Assembly (NCBI GenBank): GCA_025455345.1
Contig: JALOMS010000158.1
Location: 1-8,842, forward strand
Origin: Thermoflexibacter sp.
GTDB lineage: Bacteria > Bacteroidota > Bacteroidia > Cytophagales > Thermoflexibacteraceae
DNA length: 8,842 nt
Reading direction: 5' to 3'
The position numbers and the translations under genes were made by a program. The notes beneath the pieces were generated by a model. The model did no database searches and was not told the DNA's origin. It was given only the letters and a program-made list of their open reading frames with translations. Shown piece by piece: positions 1 through 5,701 of the stretch (its first letter is position 1; every line of letters starts with the position of its first letter).

Positions 1-587
1 GAGTGGAACTTAAAATAGCAGAAGATGGGGAAATTCTATGCAGAGGAGCAAATGTCATGCAAGGTTATTACAAACAACCTGAACTTACTAAACAAGTGAT
101 GGGTGATGGGTGGTTTCATACGGGCGACATCGGCGTATTAGTAGAAAATAGGTTTTTAAAAATTACAGATAGAAAAAAAGAAATTTTCAAAACATCAGGA
201 GGTAAGTATATTGCTCCTCAAGTCATGGAAAATAGTTTGAAGGAATCTCCCTTTATCGAGCAGGTAATTGTCATTGGAGAAAATAAGAACTTCCCCTCTG
301 CCTTGATAGTGCCAGCTTTTGAGCATATTAAAAAATGGTGTGAACACAAGGGTATTTCTTACACTAAGCCAGATGAAATGATAAAACACCCTAAAGTAAT
401 AGAAAAGTTCGACGAAGAGATAAAAAAAATCAATGAAAATTTTGGAAATTGGGAAAAAGTAAAGAAATTTACATTGTTATCTAATCCTTGGGGGATTGAT
501 AGCGGTGAACTAACCCCAACGTTAAAACTAAAACGTAAGTCGATTTATAGTAAATATGAAAGAATCATAGATGAAATTTATTCATAA
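1..587 (+). CDS. Long-chain fatty acid--CoA ligase (AMP-binding), C-terminal part, 5' end outside the window
   Basis: This is the last 194 codons of an adenylate-forming acyl-CoA synthetase, which activates a fatty acid with ATP and transfers it to CoA. The reading frame is open at the left edge, so the GTG at position 3 is almost certainly an internal valine. Counting from that codon, the hinge-region motif GWFHTGD lies at residues 36-42, followed by DRKKEIFKTSGGKYIAP at 56-72. The C-terminal lid domain carries LTPTLKLKRK around residues 170-179, which contains the invariant lysine (K175) needed for adenylation. This lid sequence is typical of FadD15/FAA-type long-chain ligases. The missing part would be roughly 400 residues holding the ATP-binding core. 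The gene converges on the beta-lactamase-like gene and shares a terminator with it. The chain-length preference cannot be read from this fragment. Confidence 0.93.
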   Translation, partial: VELKIAEDGEILCRGANVMQGYYKQPELTKQVMGDGWFHTGDIGVLVENRFLKITDRKKEIFKTSGGKYIAPQVMENSLKESPFIEQVIVIGENKNFPSALIVPAFEHIKKWCEHKGISYTKPDEMIKHPKVIEKFDEEIKKINENFGNWEKVKKFTLLSNPWGIDSGELTPTLKLKRKSIYSKYERIIDEIYS

Positions 588-705
588 GTGAGCTTAAAGA
601 GTTATCTCAACTTTAACTAAATACCACAACGCAACGTACTGATTTGATAACCCTTGTGATGACTCCTCCTCAAATAAAAATATTTTCATCTTATTGCAAA
701 TCAAA

Positions 706-736
706 AAAACCTTTCCCGAAATGGAAAGGTTTTCTT
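706..736. terminator. Bidirectional rho-independent terminator
   Basis: The 7-bp stem CCTTTCC (710-716) / GGAAAGG (723-729) encloses a 6-base loop. It is flanked by an A-run on the left (703-709) and a T-rich run on the right (730-737), and the A/T runs extend the stem by four pairs. The arrangement can therefore terminate both the ligase gene coming from the left and the minus-strand beta-lactamase gene coming from the right. Confidence 0.8.
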
Positions 737-759
737 TTATCATTTATTGTCTTGTATTT

Positions 760-1659
760 TTATTTAGCATACTCATAAACCAATTTCGATACTTCACCCA
801 GCATTTTTGTCCCCTCCTCAAAATTATCCATCTTTTTAGAAAGCAAAACTAATATGTATCTTTTTCCATTGGGCAAATAAACAATTCCTGAATCATGGTG
901 AACACCCGTAATGCTACCTGTTTTATGAGCAACTTTTACTTCTTTGGGCAAAAGAGCGGGAATAATATCATTAAATTTTTGGTCAAAGAGGATTTTCTTC
1001 ATTTCTTCGCAATCTTTTGAGTTGAGGACTTGATGATTGGCTATTTTCTCAAAAAGTAATCCCAAGTCCATAGCCGTAACTGTATTGTTTAGTCCTTTTT
1101 CAAAGGCTTTTCCGTCCTCGACTCCTCTAAGCACTTTCATCGTATTGATATTCAGACTTCGCAAAGTTTGGGTTACATTTTTAGCATCTACCAACTCGAT
1201 AAGCATATTAGTAGCAAGGTTACTGCTGACAGTAATCATCTCATAAACAAGCTGATAAATTGTTCTTTTCTGTCCTAAACTATTGTAAAGAACCTCCTCG
1301 CTATCATCTTTGACATCTAAACTGTACGCAGAGCTATCTACTATACTTTTAAATTCATTTTTAATGACTAAAGAGTCTGTTATAGCAAATTTCCCTTCTT
1401 TGACTTGTTTGAATACTTCTATCATTACAGCCGTCTTCATCGTGCTTGCGGCATGAAATTCGCTTTCTGCATTGATGAAAAGCGTGTCTTGAGAGTTGTC
1501 CAAATCTTTGTATGCAAGCGCGAACTCTCCTGTGATATTTGCAAATTTTTGTTTTACCTGTGATTTGAGTTTTTCCATTTTGCTCTGTTCTGAAGTGCAA
1601 GAAGAAATAATTATAAAGCATAGATAAACAAAAGTCTTAATAATAGATGTCTTATTCAT
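760..1659 (-). CDS. Class A beta-lactamase-like serine hydrolase, predicted lipoprotein
   Basis: The 299-residue product resembles class A (Ambler) serine beta-lactamases, a usual length for the family. All four class A motifs are visible: S72-T-M-K75 (catalytic Ser/Lys), S145-S-N147 in place of SDN, E187-x-x-L-N191 (the Glu166 deacylation motif) and K246-T-G-S249. The N-terminus is a lipoprotein signal with a short basic start, a hydrophobic run and ISSC, so C21 is probably the lipidated residue. The product would be membrane-anchored outside the cytoplasm. The start is the ATG at 1659. A longer frame begins with TTG at 1692, but that codon lies inside the predicted -7 promoter box and would spoil the signal peptide. 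Downstream is the terminator shared with the ligase gene. Intact motifs suggest real beta-lactam hydrolysis, but relatives of unknown substrate share them. Activity is an inference. Confidence 0.9.
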   Translation of the reverse strand: MNKTSIIKTFVYLCFIIISSCTSEQSKMEKLKSQVKQKFANITGEFALAYKDLDNSQDTLFINAESEFHAASTMKTAVMIEVFKQVKEGKFAITDSLVIKNEFKSIVDSSAYSLDVKDDSEEVLYNSLGQKRTIYQLVYEMITVSSNLATNMLIELVDAKNVTQTLRSLNINTMKVLRGVEDGKAFEKGLNNTVTAMDLGLLFEKIANHQVLNSKDCEEMKKILFDQKFNDIIPALLPKEVKVAHKTGSITGVHHDSGIVYLPNGKRYILVLLSKKMDNFEEGTKMLGEVSKLVYEYAK

Positions 1660-1689
1660 AGGTTTAATTTTTTTGTAGTTTAATTTACA

Positions 1690-1723
1690 CAAATCTATTT
1701 TTTTCTTTCTTCTATAAGCAAAT
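1690..1723 (-). promoter_or_regulatory. Bacteroidota-type promoter of the beta-lactamase-like gene
   Basis: Reading the minus strand, TTTG (1722-1719) is followed after 21 bases by TAGATTTG (1697-1690). This fits the Bacteroidota -33/-7 consensus TTTG ... TAnnTTTG. Transcription would begin near 1683, giving a leader of about 25 bases before the ATG at 1659. The leader is A-rich with no Shine-Dalgarno site, as is usual in this phylum. Confidence 0.68.
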
Positions 1724-1838
1724 AATTGAGTAAAAACTTGAATTTTCTTTTGTTCTTGTCCAATGTTCTCCCAAAGATTACTAAGATTGATAGCTCATTT
1801 TTCCGAATATTTATTTGATTACTAAAAATTTAAAAATC

Positions 1839-1876
1839 ATGTAAGATGATGTAAGGTAATGTAAGCCTCATGTAAG
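1839..1876. repeat. Four ATGTAAG direct repeats at 10-11 bp spacing
   Basis: Exact copies of ATGTAAG start at 1839, 1849, 1859 and 1870, so the spacings are 10, 10 and 11 bp. That is one helical turn, which would place all copies on the same face of the DNA. Direct heptamer repeats about one turn apart are typical of sites bound by tandem transcription factors, for example OmpR/PhoB-family regulators. The array lies about 115 bp upstream of the beta-lactamase -33 box and about 180 bp upstream of the first TAnnTTTG box before the yfiR-like genes, so it could serve either side. Confidence 0.6.
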
Positions 1877-2056
1877 TTTTTGTTTTAATTAGCCTTACTT
1901 CTTTTTTCTCCTCTCAAAAATCTTCACTTTTGAATATACTTCTTACAAATAGATGAAAAAAAATATTATTAATCAAAATTGTATTTTTCCAATAATAAGC
2001 TTGAATAAATCAACTATTAATAGTATTTTATAAAGATTTGGCTTTGTATTTGTTAT

Positions 2057-2154
2057 TACTTTTGTATCAAAAACGGAAAGTTAATGCAAAAGTTACCTTT
2101 GTAATTTTGAAATTTACAAGGATTTTTATTTCAGCCAATAACCCAATACCTTTG
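2057..2154 (+). promoter_or_regulatory. Cluster of three TAnnTTTG -7 boxes upstream of the yfiR-like pair
   Basis: TACTTTTG (2057-2064), TACCTTTG (2094-2101) and TACCTTTG (2147-2154) all match the Bacteroidota -7 consensus and point toward the yfiR-like genes. Only the first has a TTTG upstream (2037-2040), and its 16-base gap is a little short. The other two lack a clear -33 box. At least one of the three is likely to be the real promoter, but the sequence does not show which. Confidence 0.4.
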
Positions 2155-2241
2155 CATTGTAAATCAGATAAAGCACTATCATTCACTCTTACAAATCAAT
2201 TTCTTTATATCTAAAAACGAAAAGCTAAACTATTTACCCTT

Positions 2242-2769
2242 ATGTCAGTCAAAAAATTTAGAATTATCGCTTTTATCATTGGTGTAGTTTTATTGATAAG
2301 TTCTCTTGTGAAGGCACAAGATGTAAATTATAAACTGCACGCAGGTTTGCTATATCATTTTACAAAACACATAGAGTGGCCTAATGCAAAACAAAATGGA
2401 GATTTTGTGATAGGAGTATTAGGCAATACCAACCTCATAGCGGCAGTAGATGAAATGGCAAAAAATCGCACCGTAGGGAGTCAAAAAATCACCGTAATTC
2501 AAATTAAATCTGCTGAAGACGCAGAAAAATGTCATATTATTTATGTGCAGAGATTCCAAAGCAGTCAGTTGAATGCTATTTATCCTAAAGCAAAATCAGG
2601 ACACGTTTTGATTATTACGGAAAGTGAAGATGGTATGAAACGAGGTTCGGGAATTAACTTTGTTACGATTGAAGAAAAATTAAAATTTGAATTAAATAAA
2701 ACAACCATAGAAGACTCAGGATTAAAAGTTTCTAATGAATTGGTCAAACTTGCCATTCCTGTAGGCTAA
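2242..2769 (+). CDS. YfiR family (DUF4154) secreted protein, first tandem copy
   Basis: The 175-residue product has a Sec signal peptide (KK at 4-5, a hydrophobic run at about 8-22 and VKA-QD cleavage after A25). The mature domain has DUF4154/YfiR hallmarks: AGLLYHFTKHIEWP at about 34-47, CHIIYV at 97-102, LIITES at 123-128 and GINF followed by LKFELN and SNELVKLA to the end. In Pseudomonas, YfiR is a periplasmic protein that represses the inner-membrane diguanylate cyclase YfiN, so a role in sensing or signalling in the periplasm is plausible. No yfiN or yfiB homologue is in the window. The mature protein has one cysteine (C97), so it cannot form the intramolecular disulfides described for Pseudomonas YfiR. 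The ATG at 2242 gives a proper signal peptide. A paralogue follows 119 bp downstream. Confidence 0.85.
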   Translation: MSVKKFRIIAFIIGVVLLISSLVKAQDVNYKLHAGLLYHFTKHIEWPNAKQNGDFVIGVLGNTNLIAAVDEMAKNRTVGSQKITVIQIKSAEDAEKCHIIYVQRFQSSQLNAIYPKAKSGHVLIITESEDGMKRGSGINFVTIEEKLKFELNKTTIEDSGLKVSNELVKLAIPVG

Positions 2770-2888
2770 AACGGAACAACTCTTTTTTCTTTTATACTTT
2801 ATCAGCTAAAATCTACAATTAACTTGGTGTTTTAATATACTTTCTCTTTTGATGGAAATAGTCCTTAACGATTCTAAAATTTACAATT

Positions 2889-3419
2889 ATGAAAATTATT
2901 GGAAACTTGCTCAAATTGTTTGTCATTATATTTTGTCTTTGCCATATTCCCGCTAAAGCACAAGAATCAAACAATAACTATAGAGTTTATGCAGGTCTGC
3001 TGTATCACTTTACTAAATACATAGAGTGGCCTTCCCAAAAGCAACAAGGAGATTTTGTAATTGGGGTTTATGGAGATGAGGAAATGGTAGTAGCTACACA
3101 GAATCTTACGAGAAATCGCTTTGTAAGTAACCAAAGGATTATCGTAAAAAAGGTAGTGGTAGAATCAGACATTAATGAGTGCCATATTATATTTGTGGAA
3201 AGGAAGTTTTCTCATAAGTTTAAAACTATCCAACCAAAAATGCAATCGCAAAATACTTTGCTTATTACCGAAAGTGGGGATTTTGCTAAAAAAGGAGCAG
3301 GGATTAATTTTGTTATTAAGCAAGATAGACTCAAATTTGAGATGAATAAGTCAGTGATAGAAGGAGCAGGATTGAGGGTTTCCAATGAATTAGTCAAACT
3401 TTCTATTTTAGTAGGTTAA
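2889..3419 (+). CDS. YfiR family (DUF4154) secreted protein, second tandem copy
   Basis: The 176-residue product is a paralogue of the preceding gene. By hand count about 78 of the last 147 residues are identical with no gap, so the pair arose by tandem duplication. It has its own Sec signal peptide (hydrophobic run at about 7-20, AKA-QE cleavage after A24). It keeps the same family landmarks: AGLLYHFTKYIEWP, CHIIFV, LLITES, GINFV, LKFEMN and SNELVKL. Its only mature cysteine, C98, matches C97 of the first copy. The signal peptides and the stretch at about 63-117 differ most, while the C-terminal third is nearly unchanged. The gap to the first gene has no terminator or clear promoter, so the two are probably co-transcribed. 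A strong terminator follows. The partner protein is unknown. Confidence 0.85.
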   Translation: MKIIGNLLKLFVIIFCLCHIPAKAQESNNNYRVYAGLLYHFTKYIEWPSQKQQGDFVIGVYGDEEMVVATQNLTRNRFVSNQRIIVKKVVVESDINECHIIFVERKFSHKFKTIQPKMQSQNTLLITESGDFAKKGAGINFVIKQDRLKFEMNKSVIEGAGLRVSNELVKLSILVG

Positions 3420-3517
3420 ATTATTTTTCATATCGCTTATTTTCAACCAAATCAATCACTTATACAGCATTACAAAGATATTATAAGGTATATTTTCATT
3501 TGACCAGAGTTCATATT

Positions 3518-3553
3518 TGCGCTACATTTTTATTGATGTAGCGCATTTTTTTT
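3518..3553 (+). terminator. Rho-independent terminator after the yfiR-like pair
   Basis: TGCGCTACA (3518-3526) pairs perfectly with TGTAGCGCA (3537-3545), plus one inner T-A pair, around an 8-base loop. Eight T's follow (3546-3553). The stem lies about 100 bp after the second yfiR-like stop and before the CoA-transferase promoter, so it ends the yfiR-like transcript. Confidence 0.88.
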
Positions 3554-3604
3554 ATGGAAAGTACAATTTTAATACAAACTAAGAAACATCTCAAAAATAG
3601 CTTT

Positions 3605-3612
3605 TATCTTTG
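3605..3612 (+). promoter_or_regulatory. -7 promoter box of the CoA-transferase gene
   Basis: TATCTTTG matches the Bacteroidota -7 consensus TAnnTTTG and lies 28 bases before the ATG at 3641. No good TTTG is present at the -33 position, so the promoter would be weak or activator-dependent. The same octamer occurs before xisH (5264-5271). Confidence 0.45.
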
Positions 3613-3640
3613 CTGAATAGCTTTAACCAATATCAATACC

Positions 3641-4333
3641 ATGAATAAAGTAGTAAAAAATGCAGAAGAAGCCATAGAAGGTTTACAAGACGGAATGACT
3701 GTGATGTTTGGCGGCTTTGGTCTGTGTGGGATTCCTGAAAATGCTATCACTGCTATTTTAAAAAAAGACATTAAAAACTTAGTTTGTATTTCTAATAATG
3801 CAGGAGTAGATGACTTTGGCTTAGGACTTTTGCTGAAAAATCGCCAAATCAAAAAAATGATTTCCTCTTATGTGGGTGAAAATGCAGAATTTGAAAGACA
3901 ACTCTTAGCGGGAGAGTTGGAAGTAGAGTTATTGCCACAAGGCACTTTAGCAGAACGTATTAGGGCAGGTGGTGCGGGTATTCCTGCTTTTTTTACACCC
4001 GCAGGCGTAGGCACAGAGGTCGCTGAAGGAAAAGAAGTGCGAGCATTTGAGGGCAAGTTGTACTTATTAGAGAAATGGCTGAAGGCTGATTTTGCCTTTG
4101 TAAAGGCTTGGAAAGGAGATACTATGGGCAATCTAATCTACAAAGGCACAGCTCGTAATTTTAATCCCATGATGGCTACTGCGGCGACTATCACTATCGC
4201 AGAAGTAGAAGAACTCGTCCCTGCGGGTGAGCTTGACCCTAACTTTGTACATACTCAGGGGGTTTTTGTGAAACGTATCTTCCAAGGGAAAAATTATGAG
4301 AAACGCATAGAACAAAAAACCATACGCAAATAA
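3641..4333 (+). CDS. scoA: Succinyl-CoA:3-ketoacid CoA-transferase subunit A
   Basis: The 230-residue product is a full-length alpha subunit of a family I CoA-transferase, which moves CoA from succinyl-CoA to acetoacetate in ketone-body or acetoacetate use. The family signature runs from D17-G18 through GGFGLCGIPEN (24-34). Other typical stretches are SNNAG (51-55), AGGAGIPAFFTPAGVGT (109-125) and MATAATITIAEVEELVPAGELDP (178-200). The catalytic glutamate lies in subunit B, which normally follows directly as scoB. Here the downstream frame is an unrelated zinc-ribbon gene, so subunit B must be encoded elsewhere. The first ATG gives the usual family N-terminus. The gene stands alone between its own -7 box and a palindrome. 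Substrate preference (acetoacetate or another 3-keto acid) is inferred from family similarity. Confidence 0.93.
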   Translation: MNKVVKNAEEAIEGLQDGMTVMFGGFGLCGIPENAITAILKKDIKNLVCISNNAGVDDFGLGLLLKNRQIKKMISSYVGENAEFERQLLAGELEVELLPQGTLAERIRAGGAGIPAFFTPAGVGTEVAEGKEVRAFEGKLYLLEKWLKADFAFVKAWKGDTMGNLIYKGTARNFNPMMATAATITIAEVEELVPAGELDPNFVHTQGVFVKRIFQGKNYEKRIEQKTIRK

Positions 4334-4357
4334 TCCAATCATCTCCTGTTCTTCTCA

Positions 4358-4411
4358 AAATCCCTATTTACTATGCGTAGCCTACGCTGTAATAAATAGC
4401 GGTTTGTTTTT
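4358..4411. terminator. Long imperfect inverted repeat, probable terminator after scoA
   Basis: CTATTTA (4364-4370) pairs with TAAATAG (4393-4399), and inside it GCGTAG (4375-4380) faces CTACGC (4382-4387). CC (4362-4363) and AAA (4358-4360) pair with GG (4401-4402) and TTT (4403-4405) across single-base bulges. A T-rich tail follows (TTTGTTTTTA). It starts about 25 bases after the scoA stop and can act as its terminator. The stem is unusually long for that job, so a dispersed-repeat origin is also possible. Confidence 0.5.
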
Positions 4412-4570
4412 ATGCCAAGATAAAACCCAATGAATGTCTTTGAAGCGCACGGTTTGAAGCAATTTCTTTGTATAATTTAGCGTATTTTTTGAAGATTCAA
4501 AGGGATTTTGAGAGGAAATTTTTGTAGTTTAGCAGGGAAAATAAATTGCTTAAACGTTAGTTCATCAAAA

Positions 4571-5125
4571 ATGAAAAAAAATAAGCTAAAATGTCCTTGT
4601 TGTAAAGGTGAAGTATATTCATCTGCGGCTCAACAAACATTAAAATTAAGTCCACAAGTTTGGTTTTGGATTGATAAATATGAGCTTGTTCTTGAAAATT
4701 TGCAACGTGATGAGGATACTTTTCAATGGGCTTGTGATGATTGCCTGAATAGCCAAAAAGCAATCATTGCTAATCCTGAAATTCAAACTTATTGTGATTA
4801 TCCGCCTTACCTTGCCTATTTTGATATTGAGAAAAAATGCACAGTATGTGGAGAAAATTATATATTTAGTGCGGAAGAACAAAAGTTTTGGTACGAAGAA
4901 CTCAAGTTTTTTGTGCAAGGTGAATCTAAAAGTTGTGTGAAGTGTCGACAAAAGAAAAGGCATAAAAATAACCTAACATCAGAGCTATCCAGCTTATTGA
5001 AAGACAAGCACAATCTCAATCAAAAACAATTACTAAGAATAGCAGAGATTTATGGAAAACTTGGTAGAGTTGATAAACAGACTTATTTCATAAGATTAGC
5101 AACAAAAGCGCAAGATGTATCATAA
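4571..5125 (+). CDS. Small protein with a zinc-ribbon (zf_Tbcl-like) domain
   Basis: The 184-residue product has two cysteine-pair units. The first is C8-P-C-C11 with C55-D-D-C58. The second is C90-T-V-C93 with C122-V-K-C125-R. Between the second pairs lies GENYIFSAEEQKFW, the pattern of the 'probable zinc-ribbon' family (C-x-x-C-G-x-x-F-x-F-[ST]-A-x-E-Q ... C-x-x-C-R). A basic segment (KKRHK) follows, then a helical C-terminus from about residue 138. It probably binds one or two zinc ions and could contact nucleic acid or protein, but no function can be assigned. The start is the ATG at 4571 after an A-rich leader. A frame from TTG at 4508 adds 21 residues without recognisable features. The gene ends 16 bases before the orphan copy of the asmA start, which suggests that it once directly preceded asmA. 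Confidence 0.78.
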   Translation: MKKNKLKCPCCKGEVYSSAAQQTLKLSPQVWFWIDKYELVLENLQRDEDTFQWACDDCLNSQKAIIANPEIQTYCDYPPYLAYFDIEKKCTVCGENYIFSAEEQKFWYEELKFFVQGESKSCVKCRQKKRHKNNLTSELSSLLKDKHNLNQKQLLRIAEIYGKLGRVDKQTYFIRLATKAQDVS

Positions 5126-5139
5126 AAAATTTTTGATTC

Positions 5140-5210
5140 CCCTGAAAAAATTTATCCTCATCTCCCTCATTCTCATCAATGTAGTCCTGCTGGCGGCGAT
5201 TATTTTGCCT
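5140..5210 (+). repeat. Left 71-bp direct repeat (copy of the asmA 5' end)
   Basis: This stretch matches 6051-6121 at 69 of 71 bases with no gap (constant offset 911). The mismatches are C5142 for A6053, which turns the ATG into CTG, and C5172 for A6083 (Leu for Ile). Identity stops sharply after CCT at 5210. The repeat is richer in G+C (for example CTGGCGGCG) than its surroundings and looks like asmA, so asmA is the source and this is the derived copy. Confidence 0.95.
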
Positions 5211-5219
5211 ATTAGTTGA
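5142..5219 (+). pseudogene. Truncated, start-less fragment of asmA
   Basis: Read in the asmA frame, this fragment gives CTG (instead of ATG), then the same membrane segment as AsmA residues 2-23 with one Leu/Ile change, then Ile-Ser and a TGA at 5217. It encodes only about 25 residues, a basic start plus one transmembrane helix. It lies 16 bases after the zinc-ribbon stop codon, the same distance that separates the xisI stop from the intact asmA ATG. It is best read as the severed end left when the xisH-xisI segment arrived. A functional 25-residue membrane peptide starting at CTG cannot be excluded. Confidence 0.8.
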
Positions 5220-5263
5220 TATATTTTTTGATTTAGTAGGATTTTCTTAGCCAATATTTTCGT

Positions 5264-5271
5264 TATCTTTG
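5264..5271 (+). promoter_or_regulatory. -7 promoter box of the xisH-xisI pair
   Basis: TATCTTTG fits TAnnTTTG and is the same octamer as before scoA. Only 14 bases separate it from the xisH ATG, so the leader would be very short. No TTTG is found at the -33 distance. The promoter lies inside the inserted segment, so it would also read through xisI into asmA, which has no visible promoter of its own. Confidence 0.4.
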
Positions 5272-5285
5272 AATAAAAATCAATC

Positions 5286-5701
5286 ATGGCAAAAGATATT
5301 TTTCATCAAGCAGTCCGAGATGCACTTATTCAAGATGGTTGGACTGTTACGCATGACCCGTATGAGATTGCGCCTATCATGTATCGCAGTAAATTAAAGA
5401 TAGATTTGGGTGCAGAAAAATTGATTGCCGCAGAAAAATTGTCTGAAAAAATAGCTGTGGAAGTCAAAAGTTTTCTTGACGAATCTCCTATTTACGAATA
5501 TCACTTAGCATTGGGTCAGTATATTAATTATCAGATAGCATTGCATTGCAAAGGCAAGAGCCAGAGAGGTTACTTTTTTTGGCAATGAGTCAAGAGGCGC
5601 ATGAGTATTTATTCTCTCAGGAACTTGTACAAGAGTCTGCTGAATTGGCTCATATCAGATTAATTGTTTTTGACCCTATTAACAAAATAATAAAACAATG
5701 A
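5286..5701 (+). pseudogene. xisH: XisH family protein (fdxN element excision controlling factor), frameshifted
   Basis: XisH together with XisI is required for excision of the fdxN element in Anabaena. The family has a PD-(D/E)xK nuclease-like core. Here residues 1-88 are a clear XisH start: MAKDIFHQAVRDALIQDGW, IDLGAEKLIAAEK, EKIAVEVKSF and LGQYINYQIAL. The expected core residues D40, E59 and K61 are present. The frame then ends early at TGA 5586-5588, giving 100 residues where about 138 are usual. The rest of XisH continues in the -1 frame from about 5555 (QEPERLLFLAM ... HIRLIVFDP) to TGA at 5699-5701, which overlaps the xisI ATG. One base, probably an A in the CAAAGG run near 5550, appears to be missing. 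The predicted core lies before the break, so a shortened protein might fold. A sequencing error is also possible. Confidence 0.85.

Larger units (their letters stand above)
1660..2241. other. Gene-free divergent intergenic region (582 bp)
   Basis: This AT-rich stretch separates the minus-strand beta-lactamase-like gene from the plus-strand yfiR-like pair. It holds the beta-lactamase promoter (1690-1723), a four-copy phased heptamer repeat (1839-1876) and three TAnnTTTG boxes (2057-2154). A 26-codon frame at 1953-2033 is the only small reading frame seen with an ATG, and it has no other support. No RNA gene or riboswitch was recognised. Confidence 0.7.

Noticed and set aside
1660..1692. Longer beta-lactamase start at TTG 1692
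   Set aside because: It overlaps the predicted -7 box and puts 11 extra residues before a normal lipoprotein signal. The ATG at 1659 fits better.
1839..1876. ATG followed directly by TAA in each heptamer, suggesting start-stop minimal uORFs
   Set aside because: The ATG-TAA units fall in different frames, about 370-400 bases before the nearest plus-strand gene and with no start site or leader that would include them. A DNA-binding array explains the even spacing better.
1953..2033. 26-codon frame starting MKKNII in the intergenic region
   Set aside because: It is short, low in complexity and lacks a ribosome site, promoter or recognisable signal. AT-rich DNA gives such frames by chance.
4439..4460. 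TTTGAAGC direct repeat before the zinc-ribbon gene
   Set aside because: Only two 8-base copies, with no matching promoter spacing, so it may be chance.
4508..4570. Upstream TTG extension of the zinc-ribbon gene
   Set aside because: The added 21 residues have no domain features, and the ATG at 4571 has a typical A-rich leader.
5571..5590. Programmed -1 frameshift at the T7 tract of xisH
   Set aside because: The -1 frame already matches XisH from about 5555, upstream of the T-run, and the codon phase (C TTT TTT) is not a standard slippery heptamer.
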